A stretch of 13,642 bases of DNA from an uncultured Lachnospiraceae bacterium (GCA_946630765.1 CAMOZF010000014.1:1-13642), one strand, 5' to 3'. Shown: positions 1 to 8,774, counted from the stretch's first letter. A program made the numbers and translations. Notes: a model not told the origin generated them from the sequence alone.

Positions 1-775
1 ATTGGTCGCGCCGAAACGGTTCTTCACGGCCCGAAGAAGCCGGGACACGGCCGAGCGGTCGCCTTCAAAGTAAAGCACCGTATCCACCATGTGCTCGAGC
101 ACTCTGGGGCCTGCGACTGTTCCTTCCTTTGTGACATGTCCGACAAGGAAGATCGTGATATTTTTCTGTTTCGCGGTCTGCATCAGGATATTCGTGCACT
201 CCCGGACCTGGGACACCGAGCCGGGCGCGGAGCTGATGTCCTCCCGGTAAATGGTCTGGATCGAATCCACCACGCAGAACTGCGGATTTTCCTGATCGAT
301 CAGATCCTCGATGAGGTCGAGGCTTGTCTCGGACGCCATCCGCACATCGCCGGAAAATTCCCCCATCCGGTCCGCCCTGAGGCGGATCTGCTGCAGACTC
401 TCCTCGCCGGAGATATACAGGACACGGGTCCCTTTCGCCGACAGATGCCGGCAGACCTGAAGAAGAATCGTGGATTTTCCGATGCCGGGGTCGCCCCCGA
501 GAAGCACGAGAGACCCGGGCACAATGCCGCCGCCGAGCACCCGGTCCAGTTCCGACATGCCGGAGCTCATGCGGTAGCCGTCGGAAACGGCGACATCCCG
601 AAGAGATGTCGCCTGAGACCTCCGAAGACCGCCGGAATCCTTCTTGGTCCCGGCGGTTCTTGTAATTTTGACAGGTTCCTCCACGAAGGTGTTCCAGGCA
701 TGGCATCCCGGACACTGACCCATCCATTTGCTGCTTTCATAGCCGCACTCATTGCAGAAAAAAACCGTGGATTTC

Positions 776-783
<8 letters not shown>
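1..783 (-). CDS. radA: DNA repair protein RadA (3' end beyond the window)
   Basis: RadA is a RecA-like ATPase/branch-migration helicase that processes recombination intermediates. The first 261 residues are visible; the gene runs off base 1, and roughly the C-terminal Lon-like domain (full family length about 450) is missing. Seen: a four-cysteine zinc finger (C10xxC13, C24xxC27), Walker A GDPGIGKST at about 98-105, ISGEES at 124-129, a Walker B-like FCVVDSIQT at 169-177, and the RadA-specific KNRFG motif at 254-258. The ATG overlaps the end of clpC by 8 nt (ATGGCTAA), and a purine-rich GAGTGAGAAGA lies upstream inside clpC, so translation is probably coupled. It is the last visible gene of the operon that starts at the 6643 promoter; mcsA-mcsB-clpC-radA is the usual Firmicutes order. 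Identity is secure. Nothing is odd except the window truncation. Confidence 0.97.
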
Positions 784-3229
<2,446 letters not shown>

Positions 3230-3253
3230 AAAAGCTCCTTCTATTTCAGACGA

Positions 3254-4294
3254 TCACAGGTCGTTGATCGTAATAAGTTCAAGAAAATGCCGCAGATACA
3301 CGGCGCGAAGCTCCCGAAGCTTCTGCTCGTCGGCCTCGGTCTTGTAGTAGAACTGCAGATTGCCCGGGAAGATGCCGAGCATCAGTTCGTAGATGGACAG
3401 GTCCTCCGACACGTTGACAAGTCCCTGCGAGACCCCCAGAAGCAGATTCGACAGATGCTTGCAGCCCTCCGGGAAATCCAGCTGTTTCGCGTATTTCAGG
3501 ATGCCGTAGGAACGGAAAACCCGGTCCATTAATGACACCGGGGACAGTTTGTCCCGAAGCTCACGCTCCTCGCCCATCAGCCGGTTCGCGACATTCGTCA
3601 GGATGTCCATGATGTCCTTTTCCTGAAGGCCGAGCGTCCGTTGATTGTAAAGCACATAGAGTCCGCCGATCTTTTTCGCGCCGGAGATCCAGGCCTCCTT
3701 CATGACGACGCCGAACTTGATCATTTCCCGCGAAAGAGTCTGAAAATTCCGGTTTTCAGAAAGGATCGGAAGGTGCATCACATAATACGCCCGCATGCCA
3801 GTGCCGACATTCGCAATCGTCGACGTCTTATAGCCGATCTTCTTCCCGTAGGCGTAGGGAATGCGGCTGTCGATATAGCTGTCTGCCTGCTGGAGCCGGT
3901 CGTACAGCTCGTAAAGATGCTGCCCGTGGCCCGAAAGCAGGAGTCTCAAATGATCCTGTCCGCAGACGGTCATGCTGAAGGCCTCGTCCTCGCTCGCGTA
4001 GACGATGGCCTTTTCATTCTGTTCCAGCGTGCCCTTGTTGATCAGAAGCCGTTCCTGAAGCGTCAGCTTCTCGGTTTCCGACAGTTCATCGATATGAAGG
4101 CAGGTCAGCTTCTGTCCGAGCAGCTCCGGAAGCTTGACAAGCTTTTCCTCCACCAGGGAAAGAAGCGCTGTTCTCTCTTCCTCCGTCATCCTGCCCGGAA
4201 ATTTCCAGTCTCTGAAATTTCTGAGGAGCCGGATCCGGCTCACCTGTACGATATCATCATTATCGCCGGGGCGATGGTACCAGCGTTCATCCAC
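3254..4294 (-). CDS. mcsB: McsB-family protein (arginine kinase homologue, catalytic residues apparently lost)
   Basis: Family: McsB phosphorylates arginines on proteins, marking them for ClpC, and is activated by McsA. The 346-residue product aligns end to end with my recollection of Bacillus McsB, including SRIRLLRN (19-26), GQDHLRL (112-118), GYKTSTIANVGTGMR (154-168), YNQRTLG (216-222) and DRVFRSYGIL (257-266). However, the NEEDH motif is CGQDH (111-115), the reactive cysteine of TSCPTNVGTG is T159, and the RGIYGE segment is KEAWIS (199-204). The C-terminal phospho-arginine-binding RDxxRA reads LRELRA (326-331). It is therefore probably a pseudokinase or adaptor. The start is GTG, with GAAAGAGG 6 nt upstream inside mcsA, and overlaps the mcsA stop by 8 nt; the nearby ATG at 4288-4290 is out of frame. 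The gene is open and undamaged, so it is not a decaying pseudogene. Family assignment is secure; loss of activity is inferred. Confidence 0.9.
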   Translation of the reverse strand: MDERWYHRPGDNDDIVQVSRIRLLRNFRDWKFPGRMTEEERTALLSLVEEKLVKLPELLGQKLTCLHIDELSETEKLTLQERLLINKGTLEQNEKAIVYASEDEAFSMTVCGQDHLRLLLSGHGQHLYELYDRLQQADSYIDSRIPYAYGKKIGYKTSTIANVGTGMRAYYVMHLPILSENRNFQTLSREMIKFGVVMKEAWISGAKKIGGLYVLYNQRTLGLQEKDIMDILTNVANRLMGEERELRDKLSPVSLMDRVFRSYGILKYAKQLDFPEGCKHLSNLLLGVSQGLVNVSEDLSIYELMLGIFPGNLQFYYKTEADEQKLRELRAVYLRHFLELITINDL

Positions 4295-4847
4295 GTTTGG
4301 CCTCTTTCAATCTGTTGATCTCATCCCGAAGACGTGCCGCTTCTTCGTAATCCTCCGCCGAAACCGCGAGCTTCAGACGGTCCGAAAGGACGGAGATTTC
4401 CTCCTCCCGGCTCAGTCTCTCCTCGGTTACATCCTGTACCTTCGCGGTCTTCTTTTTGGCGGACTTTGCGGGCTTTTTCCCGGTATGGGTATCCGAGCCC
4501 TGCATCCGAAGAAGCATCGGCCGGATATACGGCTCGAAGCTCTCATAGCAGTCCGCGCAGCCGAGCGTCCCGTCCTCAAGGATCTCCCCGTAGCTTTTCC
4601 CGCAGCTCGGGCAGGTCAGCTTCTTCTGCCGCTCGGTCTCCTCGCTATTGACATTCTGGCCGAAATGCTTCCAGAGTGCCTCTGCCAGAAGCTTGAAAAT
4701 CGCCTGCGAAATATCCTGTCCCTCCGGATCCTCCGTACGGAAGGAATTGGCACAGTCCTGGCAGAGATTATGGGTCTCGGAATTCCCGGAACGCATCCTG
4801 GTAATCCGGACCGTTGCTTCCTTTTCATGACAAATTTCACAAAGCAT
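4287..4847 (-). CDS. mcsA: McsA, UVR-domain zinc protein, partner of McsB/ClpC
   Basis: McsA is a small cytosolic zinc-binding protein that activates McsB and helps regulate ClpC/CtsR in Bacillus. The 186-residue product begins MLCEICHEKEA and carries four CxxC pairs: C3/C6, C29/C32, C79/C82 and C97/C100, enough for two zinc sites. After a lysine-rich linker (about 123-136) comes a C-terminal UVR motif (about 148-184, with the DYEEAARLRDEI signature), the segment that UvrB/UvrC and McsA use for protein contacts. ATG start with GGAG 9 nt upstream; it lies 18 nt after the membrane-protein gene and overlaps mcsB by 8 nt. All cysteines are intact, which contrasts with the eroded catalytic site of its presumed partner and suggests that the McsA-McsB complex is still under selection. 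Confidence 0.93.
   Translation of the reverse strand: MLCEICHEKEATVRITRMRSGNSETHNLCQDCANSFRTEDPEGQDISQAIFKLLAEALWKHFGQNVNSEETERQKKLTCPSCGKSYGEILEDGTLGCADCYESFEPYIRPMLLRMQGSDTHTGKKPAKSAKKKTAKVQDVTEERLSREEEISVLSDRLKLAVSAEDYEEAARLRDEINRLKEAKRG
4301..4308 (-). promoter_or_regulatory. Ribosome binding site deciding the GTG start of mcsB
   Basis: On the minus strand GAAAGAGG lies 6 nt before the GTG at 4292-4294. This supports the GTG over other starts; the ATG at 4288-4290 is in a different frame and overlaps the mcsA stop codon. The site is inside the 3' end of mcsA. Confidence 0.7.
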
Positions 4848-4865
4848 GGCTTGCTTCTCCGTAAT

Positions 4866-6599
4866 TTACTTCCTGTCGCTGAAATCCACAACCTCGAAAT
4901 CATCCGACAGCACTTCGTCGTAGCGCGTCGTCATCGCCCCCCGCTGCGGATCAACATCTGTTTTCTGATGGCTTCCGGCCTTTCTGCGGATATAGACCTC
5001 CGTGTCCTTGATCTCGGTCTTTCTGACGCGGACACGTACTTCTTCATAATCGCCCTCATCGGGCACCGGCACCGGGTCCGGCGCAGGCACGGTCTGCGGC
5101 TCCGGATCCAGAATCTCGCCCTCAAGCGGCGCTTCCGATACGGTGGTTTCCACGGTGTTCAGGCCCATTTCCTCAGGGAAGGCATTTTCAAAATCCACCT
5201 CAAAGGGATCCAGTGCATTGTCTTCCTGCGTATAGGCCGTATCAAAACGGTCCCGGTCGAGAATGAAATCGTCCTCAGGCATTTCCTCCAGATCGATTTC
5301 GCGCTCCTCTTCCTCCTGCTTCCGGCTCATCTGGATGACGATAATCACGGCAGCGATCAGAAGCATGACGATCAGAATGCCAAGAATGATCCAGATCAGA
5401 TAGTTTCCAAGAAGCGATCCCCGGGGCTTCGCGGCCTCGGTCGCAGAAGAAGCAGTCGAAAGCGTCAGGGTTTCAGAAACGCTTTCCGAGCCGGTTTCGC
5501 TCTCCGTCTCCGTTTCCGCGGTTTCTGCAGCCTCGGAGCTGAGCCGCTCCTGGAAATCCTTCCAGGGCGTCAGCGTCGCCGCCTCGCCGGTTCCTTCATA
5601 GGCAAACCAGTTCTTCGAGCCGTCCTCGCCGACCAGACAGATCAAAGGATACTGCACCTTTTCACTGTCCTGAATATTCCATGCAGGGACGGAAACCGGC
5701 TGAGAGGAGCCGGGCGCCGTCAGACTGATCTGTGTTTCCCCGACGACCTCCTTCGGCAGATCCGAACGGTGATACGGCGCCGAAACGATATAATTCATGC
5801 CGTCAGCCGCACGGAAGGACACGAAAGGAATCAGCGAATGATGGAAGGCGTCATAGACATAGTAGCCCGCTTCTCCGTCCTTCTCCGCGTAATAGACAAA
5901 CATTTTGAACTTGGAGCTGTAGAAGCACTCCGTTTCCTGATCAAATGTATCCGCGTCATTGGAGCGGCTGAAGCCGGCCGGCGCGGCGATATTATTCAGA
6001 TGCTGTACAATTTTGAATCCGTCCAGATCGATCCTGGCCGCGGCAAGCTGCGACTCGCGGATGCTCGCTTCGACGGAGACCGAGGCAACATAGGCCTGGC
6101 GGGAGCTCTCCTCCTCCGAAAGCCGCACGGACTCGGACTGACGGATGCTCTCCTGCTCCGAAACGCTCTGCGACTCCGCGATGGAGCGGGACTCCTCGAC
6201 CGAGCGGGACTCGGCAATGGAAGCGTCGATCGCGGCTTTATTCTCCCCGATATTCGCGGTAATGGAAATATCGCTTGCCGGAACCGTAATGTTGATCATC
6301 GGCGTCGTCCCGAAGGACGAAAGATCCATCTGCGGCGACGACCAGCTCTGAAGCTCATGATACTGGTCCAGAAGCGATTCGTTGAAACGGATCCAGATTT
6401 TATCGCCTTCCTTAGCCTGCGTGATCGCATTCTCTCCGTCGTAGGAAGCGAAACCGTTGGTTACGGTGATATTCCTCATGATCGGCACCGTTTCCTGCTG
6501 ACTGTCCTCCTCCGCAAATACCCGCAGGGAAAAGACACTCACAAAAAGGCTGAGCATCATGACAAACGATATGAGGCGAAAAGCGATTTTCCTGTTCAT
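4866..6599 (-). CDS. Secreted/single-pass membrane protein with serine-rich repeat, first gene of the clp operon
   Basis: I do not recognise a named family. The 577-residue product has: an N-terminal signal sequence (MNRK then a hydrophobic stretch to about 28, possible cleavage after VFA at 27-29); a beta-rich-looking extracellular segment (about 40-120); a serine/glutamate hexapeptide repeat (127-162) in a charged, probably helical region to about 190; a globular extracellular segment (about 193-350, many aromatics); a Thr/Glu/Ser-rich linker (353-392); a membrane segment (about 399-423, LIWIILGILIVMLLIAAVII); and an acidic cytoplasmic tail of about 150 residues. The topology is outside-in, type I. 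The start at 6599 is chosen because it gives the signal peptide, has GGTGA 5 nt upstream, and sits about 37 nt after the likely transcription start; a longer frame to 6737 would run through the promoter and hairpins. It is 18 nt upstream of mcsA, so it is probably cotranscribed, in the position where ctsR usually lies. Function unknown; sensing or surface display are only guesses. Confidence 0.85.
   Translation of the reverse strand: MNRKIAFRLISFVMMLSLFVSVFSLRVFAEEDSQQETVPIMRNITVTNGFASYDGENAITQAKEGDKIWIRFNESLLDQYHELQSWSSPQMDLSSFGTTPMINITVPASDISITANIGENKAAIDASIAESRSVEESRSIAESQSVSEQESIRQSESVRLSEEESSRQAYVASVSVEASIRESQLAAARIDLDGFKIVQHLNNIAAPAGFSRSNDADTFDQETECFYSSKFKMFVYYAEKDGEAGYYVYDAFHHSLIPFVSFRAADGMNYIVSAPYHRSDLPKEVVGETQISLTAPGSSQPVSVPAWNIQDSEKVQYPLICLVGEDGSKNWFAYEGTGEAATLTPWKDFQERLSSEAAETAETETESETGSESVSETLTLSTASSATEAAKPRGSLLGNYLIWIILGILIVMLLIAAVIIVIQMSRKQEEEEREIDLEEMPEDDFILDRDRFDTAYTQEDNALDPFEVDFENAFPEEMGLNTVETTVSEAPLEGEILDPEPQTVPAPDPVPVPDEGDYEEVRVRVRKTEIKDTEVYIRRKAGSHQKTDVDPQRGAMTTRYDEVLSDDFEVVDFSDRK
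6114..6221 (-). repeat. Six tandem serine hexapeptide units in the membrane protein
   Basis: Six consecutive 18-nt units encode S[I/V]xxSx (residues 127-162): SIAESR, SVEESR, SIAESQ, SVSEQE, SIRQSE, SVRLSE. The fourth unit lacks the second serine. Similar residues continue more loosely to about 185. The DNA units have diverged, so this is an old protein repeat rather than a recent slippage tract. Confidence 0.8.
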
Positions 6600-6642
6600 T
6601 TTCTTCACCGTTCCTTCGCATTTTTCTGATAAGCCACTCTGT

Positions 6643-6671
6643 ATTATAATATATTTATTTCCTTCCGTCAA
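6643..6671 (-). promoter_or_regulatory. Near-consensus housekeeping promoter for the clp operon
   Basis: On the minus strand TTGACG (6666-6671) is followed by exactly 17 nt and TATAAT (6643-6648), a five-of-six -35 and perfect -10 for the vegetative sigma factor. Transcription would start near 6636, giving a leader of about 37 nt before the ATG at 6599. The spacer is A/T-rich. I see no heptad direct repeat of the CtsR type (GGTCAAA) and no CIRCE palindrome within or around it, so a strong constitutive promoter is the simplest reading. Confidence 0.8.
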
Positions 6672-6672
6672 T

Positions 6673-6705
6673 AATACCGGCTGCCTTATCATGACAGCCG
6701 GTATT
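6673..6705. repeat. Perfect 11-bp inverted repeat directly upstream of the clp-operon promoter
   Basis: AATACCGGCTG (6673-6683) and CAGCCGGTATT (6695-6705) are perfect complements separated by 11 nt. In the minus-strand direction the repeat ends one base before the -35 box. It could be a transcription stop for the gene at 6778-7527, but no run of T follows on either strand, or a protein-binding operator. Left unassigned between these two. Confidence 0.75.
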
Positions 6706-6730
6706 GTACTTGAAGACTCGATCGAATGAA

Positions 6731-6756
6731 CACACAATCACCGCAGTGATTGTGTG
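6731..6756 (-). terminator. Candidate terminator hairpin after the 11-mer repeat gene
   Basis: CACACAATCAC (6731-6741) and GTGATTGTGTG (6746-6756) form a perfect 11-bp stem with a 4-nt loop, 21 nt past the stop codon of the gene at 6778-7527. On the minus strand the stem is followed by TTCATTC, a poor U-tract, so termination would be weak or depend on the second hairpin at 6673-6705. The position fits a terminator better than any other role. Confidence 0.5.
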
Positions 6757-6777
6757 CCCATTGATTCCTTTGTATCA

Positions 6778-7527
6778 TTATAAATTTTGTATAAAGTCAT
6801 CCGCCGCCTTTTCGACGTTTTCGAAGGCTTCGCTGTGCTCCACCTCTTCCTCAAGGCTCGCGTAGTGGTCGCCGGCTTCTTCCGCGACTTCGGCAGCTTC
6901 CTCGCTGACGTTCTCGGCCACATCCTTGACTTCCTCTTCGAAATCCTCCTCGTCGGCCAGATTCACAACCGCGTCGGAAATCTCGTCCTGCGCGCCCTTT
7001 ACAAGGCCCTCAACCTTTTCCTTCGCCGTATCAAAAGCACCGCGTACCGCGTCTTTTGCCTTGTCTACCTTTTCGAAGACTGCCGGATTTTCATCCTTGA
7101 AATCATCGAATTTCTCTTTGAACTGGCCTCTGGCTTCGTCGAAACGCTCCGCAGCCTTTTCTTTCGCTTCGTTGAACTTCACACCCGCAGCTTCCTTCAC
7201 ATCATTGAATCTGGAAACTGTGTGTTCCTTGTGCTCGTTGAATTCCTCGCCGTAATTGTCCTTGACAATGCCGCCGACAGCCTTCGCAGAATCCTTCGCG
7301 ACGCCCCAGGCCTTGACGCTGCTGTTCTTGATGCTCTCAACGGTCTGCTTTGCAGCTTCCTTCATACGCTCGGTATCAAGGTTCTGGTAGCTTCTCTGCG
7401 CTTCGCCTTCTGCCGGAGCCGCTTTTTTGGGCTCAATCGCATTGTATTTTTTAACATAGGTGTAAGCCGTTGCAGCAATTGCGCCAAGTGCTGCGCCGCC
7501 TAAAATAATATTCGTTAACTTTCCCAT
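6778..7527 (-). CDS. Membrane-anchored amphipathic 11-mer repeat protein (LEA/YtxH-like)
   Basis: The 249-residue product is predicted to be almost entirely helical. An N-terminal glycine/alanine-rich hydrophobic segment (about 5-25, ILGGAALGAIAATAY) followed by VKK could anchor it in the membrane, as in YtxH-type proteins. The core is a regular 11-residue repeat: phenylalanine at 96, 107, 118, 129, 140 and 151, with units such as RFNDVKEAAGV and KFNEAKEKAAE, continuing more loosely to about 193. Such hendecads are typical of LEA-like stress proteins that bind membranes as amphipathic helices. The tail (193-232) is very acidic. ATG start with AAAGGAG 7 nt upstream. It has its own likely promoter and hairpins on its downstream side, so it is probably monocistronic. 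A role in envelope or desiccation/osmotic protection is inferred from repeat type only; the exact family is not certain. Confidence 0.85.
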   Translation of the reverse strand: MGKLTNIILGGAALGAIAATAYTYVKKYNAIEPKKAAPAEGEAQRSYQNLDTERMKEAAKQTVESIKNSSVKAWGVAKDSAKAVGGIVKDNYGEEFNEHKEHTVSRFNDVKEAAGVKFNEAKEKAAERFDEARGQFKEKFDDFKDENPAVFEKVDKAKDAVRGAFDTAKEKVEGLVKGAQDEISDAVVNLADEEDFEEEVKDVAENVSEEAAEVAEEAGDHYASLEEEVEHSEAFENVEKAADDFIQNL

Positions 7528-7573
7528 GGTATTGCTCCTTTACTGAAAACTCCCATCTGTAGGTTACGCTGAC

Positions 7574-7601
7574 ATCTTACTATACAAATGTGAATTTTCA
7601 A
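7574..7601 (-). promoter_or_regulatory. Likely promoter of the 11-mer repeat gene
   Basis: Minus strand: TTGAAA (7596-7601), 16-nt spacer, TAAGAT (7574-7579), about 46 nt before the start codon region. An overlapping TATAGT just upstream of the chosen -10 is an alternative -10 but lacks a good -35 at 17 nt. The gap between mscL and this gene (7528-7623) holds nothing else I can support, and no clear terminator for mscL, so some read-through is possible. Confidence 0.5.
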
Positions 7602-7623
7602 CGTACTTTCTGTGAAATCAATC

Positions 7624-8046
7624 TTATTTCTCTTCCGGAAGCTCCGATGTGCAGTGAGGGCAGCGGGAAGCCATAAGCGGGATCTCGGACTTGCAGAAGG
7701 GGCATTCCTTCGTCGTCGGCTCAGCCTCTTCCTCCTCTTTCTTGCGGAGGTTCTGCAGCTTGTTGATGCCCTTGATCAGCAGGAACAGGACAAGCGCGAT
7801 GCAGATGAAGGTAACGATAGCCGTCAGAAGTGCACCGAAGTTCACATCGACGTTGTTGATATGAAGGACGATGTTGCTGAAGTCCAGATAACCGCCGGTG
7901 ATCAGTGACAGAAGCGGCATAATAACATCATTGACAAGACTGGTTACGATCGCCGTGAAGGCAGCACCGATGATCATGCCGATGGCAAGATCCATGACAT
8001 TTCCTTTCAGAGCGAATTCCTTGAATTCCTTAAAAAATTTCTTCAT
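7624..8046 (-). CDS. mscL: Large-conductance mechanosensitive channel MscL with C-terminal zinc ribbon
   Basis: MscL is a homopentameric inner-membrane pore that opens under membrane tension to release solutes on osmotic down-shock. The 140-residue product begins MKKFFKEFKEFALKGNVMDLA, the characteristic N-terminal amphipathic helix and TM1 entrance; TM1 spans about 16-44 (AIGMIIGAAFTAIVTSLVND), a short periplasmic loop follows (about 51-70), and TM2 about 72-92. After a basic/acidic stretch, a cytoplasmic tail carries CPFC (115-118) and CPHC (129-132), a zinc-ribbon knuckle pair added to the usual C-terminal helix. I recall similar tails in other clostridial MscL proteins. The start at 8046 is preferred to an in-frame codon at 8127 because it begins the conserved helix, has AAGGAG/AAAGGA upstream, and forms an ATGA overlap with the preceding stop. 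Confidence 0.95.
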   Translation of the reverse strand: MKKFFKEFKEFALKGNVMDLAIGMIIGAAFTAIVTSLVNDVIMPLLSLITGGYLDFSNIVLHINNVDVNFGALLTAIVTFICIALVLFLLIKGINKLQNLRKKEEEEAEPTTKECPFCKSEIPLMASRCPHCTSELPEEK

Positions 8047-8774
8047 TTTTCTTTTCCTTTCTCCTTCTGCAGGATTCCATTGGTTTTTGTAACTGCACGC
8101 TCGATCGCATCGCGTGAGTTTTTCCACGGCGCATCCCGGTAGCGATAGTCGAACTTGTCCGTAAACCAGTCCAGATCGTCCGAAAGACGCTGAATGTTAT
8201 CTGTATAGAGCTTTGCTGTCAGCGTGACAAAGCTCTGAAGGTCCTGTTCTTTCAGTACTTCCTGTGCCTTCCCGATCAGGAGGCCGAAATGTTCCTGACA
8301 GAACCCGTTACAGGCCGCGTATTTTTCCCGGAAGGCGCTGTCCTTCTGATAAAGCCGCAGCACCGTATCCAGGTAATGGGGGAACATGATGTTGATCCTG
8401 TCGCAGATGTAACAGGAATGGGTCTTTTCTCTCGCCCAGCGCACGATTTCCGGCTCCTCCGGCTTCTTGAAAAGCTTTTTCGCGCTTACCGGCTTCTCCA
8501 TGAGCTGAAGCGCCTCCTTTTTCTGCCGGTCGAGATGGGTTTTCAGGATCAGTGCCAGTCCGAGACGGTTTTCCTGTTTGGAGAGCATCAGCATATGCGG
8601 CTTGCAGAATCCGATCCGGTCTGTTTCCATCCGGATATCGTCCTCCATATAGCTGGGTCCCATCATAAACGATATCGCATCATCCTCGAGTTTCTGATAC
8701 ATCGAACAGATCGGACACTCCGAATGCTCGTCAAATGCATCATTCACGGGGATCGTATAAAGCTTCTCCGCCAC
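8043..8774 (-). CDS. DUF6062-like protein with duplicated CxxC/CxxH metal-binding modules
   Basis: A 243-residue soluble protein resembling the uncharacterised DUF6062 family (recognised from memory). It contains two similar modules: CPIC (20-23) followed 37 residues later by GFCKPH (C57, H60), and CYIC (121-124) followed by GFCQEH (C159, H162). Each provides three cysteines and a histidine, suggesting two zinc sites and an internal duplication. Other conserved-looking stretches are YTIPVNDAFD (6-15) and GPSYMEDDIRMETD (39-52). No signal peptide or membrane segment. The start is GTG with GGGAGG 6 nt upstream, 12 nt after glnS; the stop overlaps the mscL ATG, so the two are translationally coupled. 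Function unknown; the coupling to mscL may only reflect operon packing. Confidence 0.85.
   Translation of the reverse strand: MAEKLYTIPVNDAFDEHSECPICSMYQKLEDDAISFMMGPSYMEDDIRMETDRIGFCKPHMLMLSKQENRLGLALILKTHLDRQKKEALQLMEKPVSAKKLFKKPEEPEIVRWAREKTHSCYICDRINIMFPHYLDTVLRLYQKDSAFREKYAACNGFCQEHFGLLIGKAQEVLKEQDLQSFVTLTAKLYTDNIQRLSDDLDWFTDKFDYRYRDAPWKNSRDAIERAVTKTNGILQKEKGKEK

Noticed and set aside
3254..4294. mcsB as a decaying pseudogene
   Set aside because: The frame is complete, near family length, with a good ribosome site and conserved non-catalytic motifs; substitutions rather than frameshifts account for the lost residues.
4134..6629. 831-codon plus-strand open frame
   Set aside because: It lies antisense to mcsB, mcsA and the membrane protein, whose products have recognisable motifs and ribosome sites. 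Its translation is arginine/leucine-rich without domains, as expected from the complement of a GC-biased gene.
6600..6737. 46-codon N-terminal extension of the membrane protein gene
   Set aside because: It would be translated through the hairpin and promoter, lacks a ribosome site at its start, and would bury the signal peptide internally.
6600..6777. CtsR box, CIRCE element, riboswitch or small RNA upstream of the clp operon
   Set aside because: No GGTCAAA-type heptads or TTAGCACTC arms are present, and the predicted leader of about 37 nt is too short for a riboswitch.
6787..7503. 238-codon plus-strand frame rich in F and L that looks membrane-like
   Set aside because: It is the complement of the lysine/glutamate repeat gene: AAG/GAA codons read backwards give CTT/TTC, creating false hydrophobic stretches.
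8047..8127. 27-codon N-terminal extension of MscL
   Set aside because: It overlaps the end of the upstream gene and is not MscL-like; the conserved MKKFFKEF start has a good ribosome site and an ATGA overlap.
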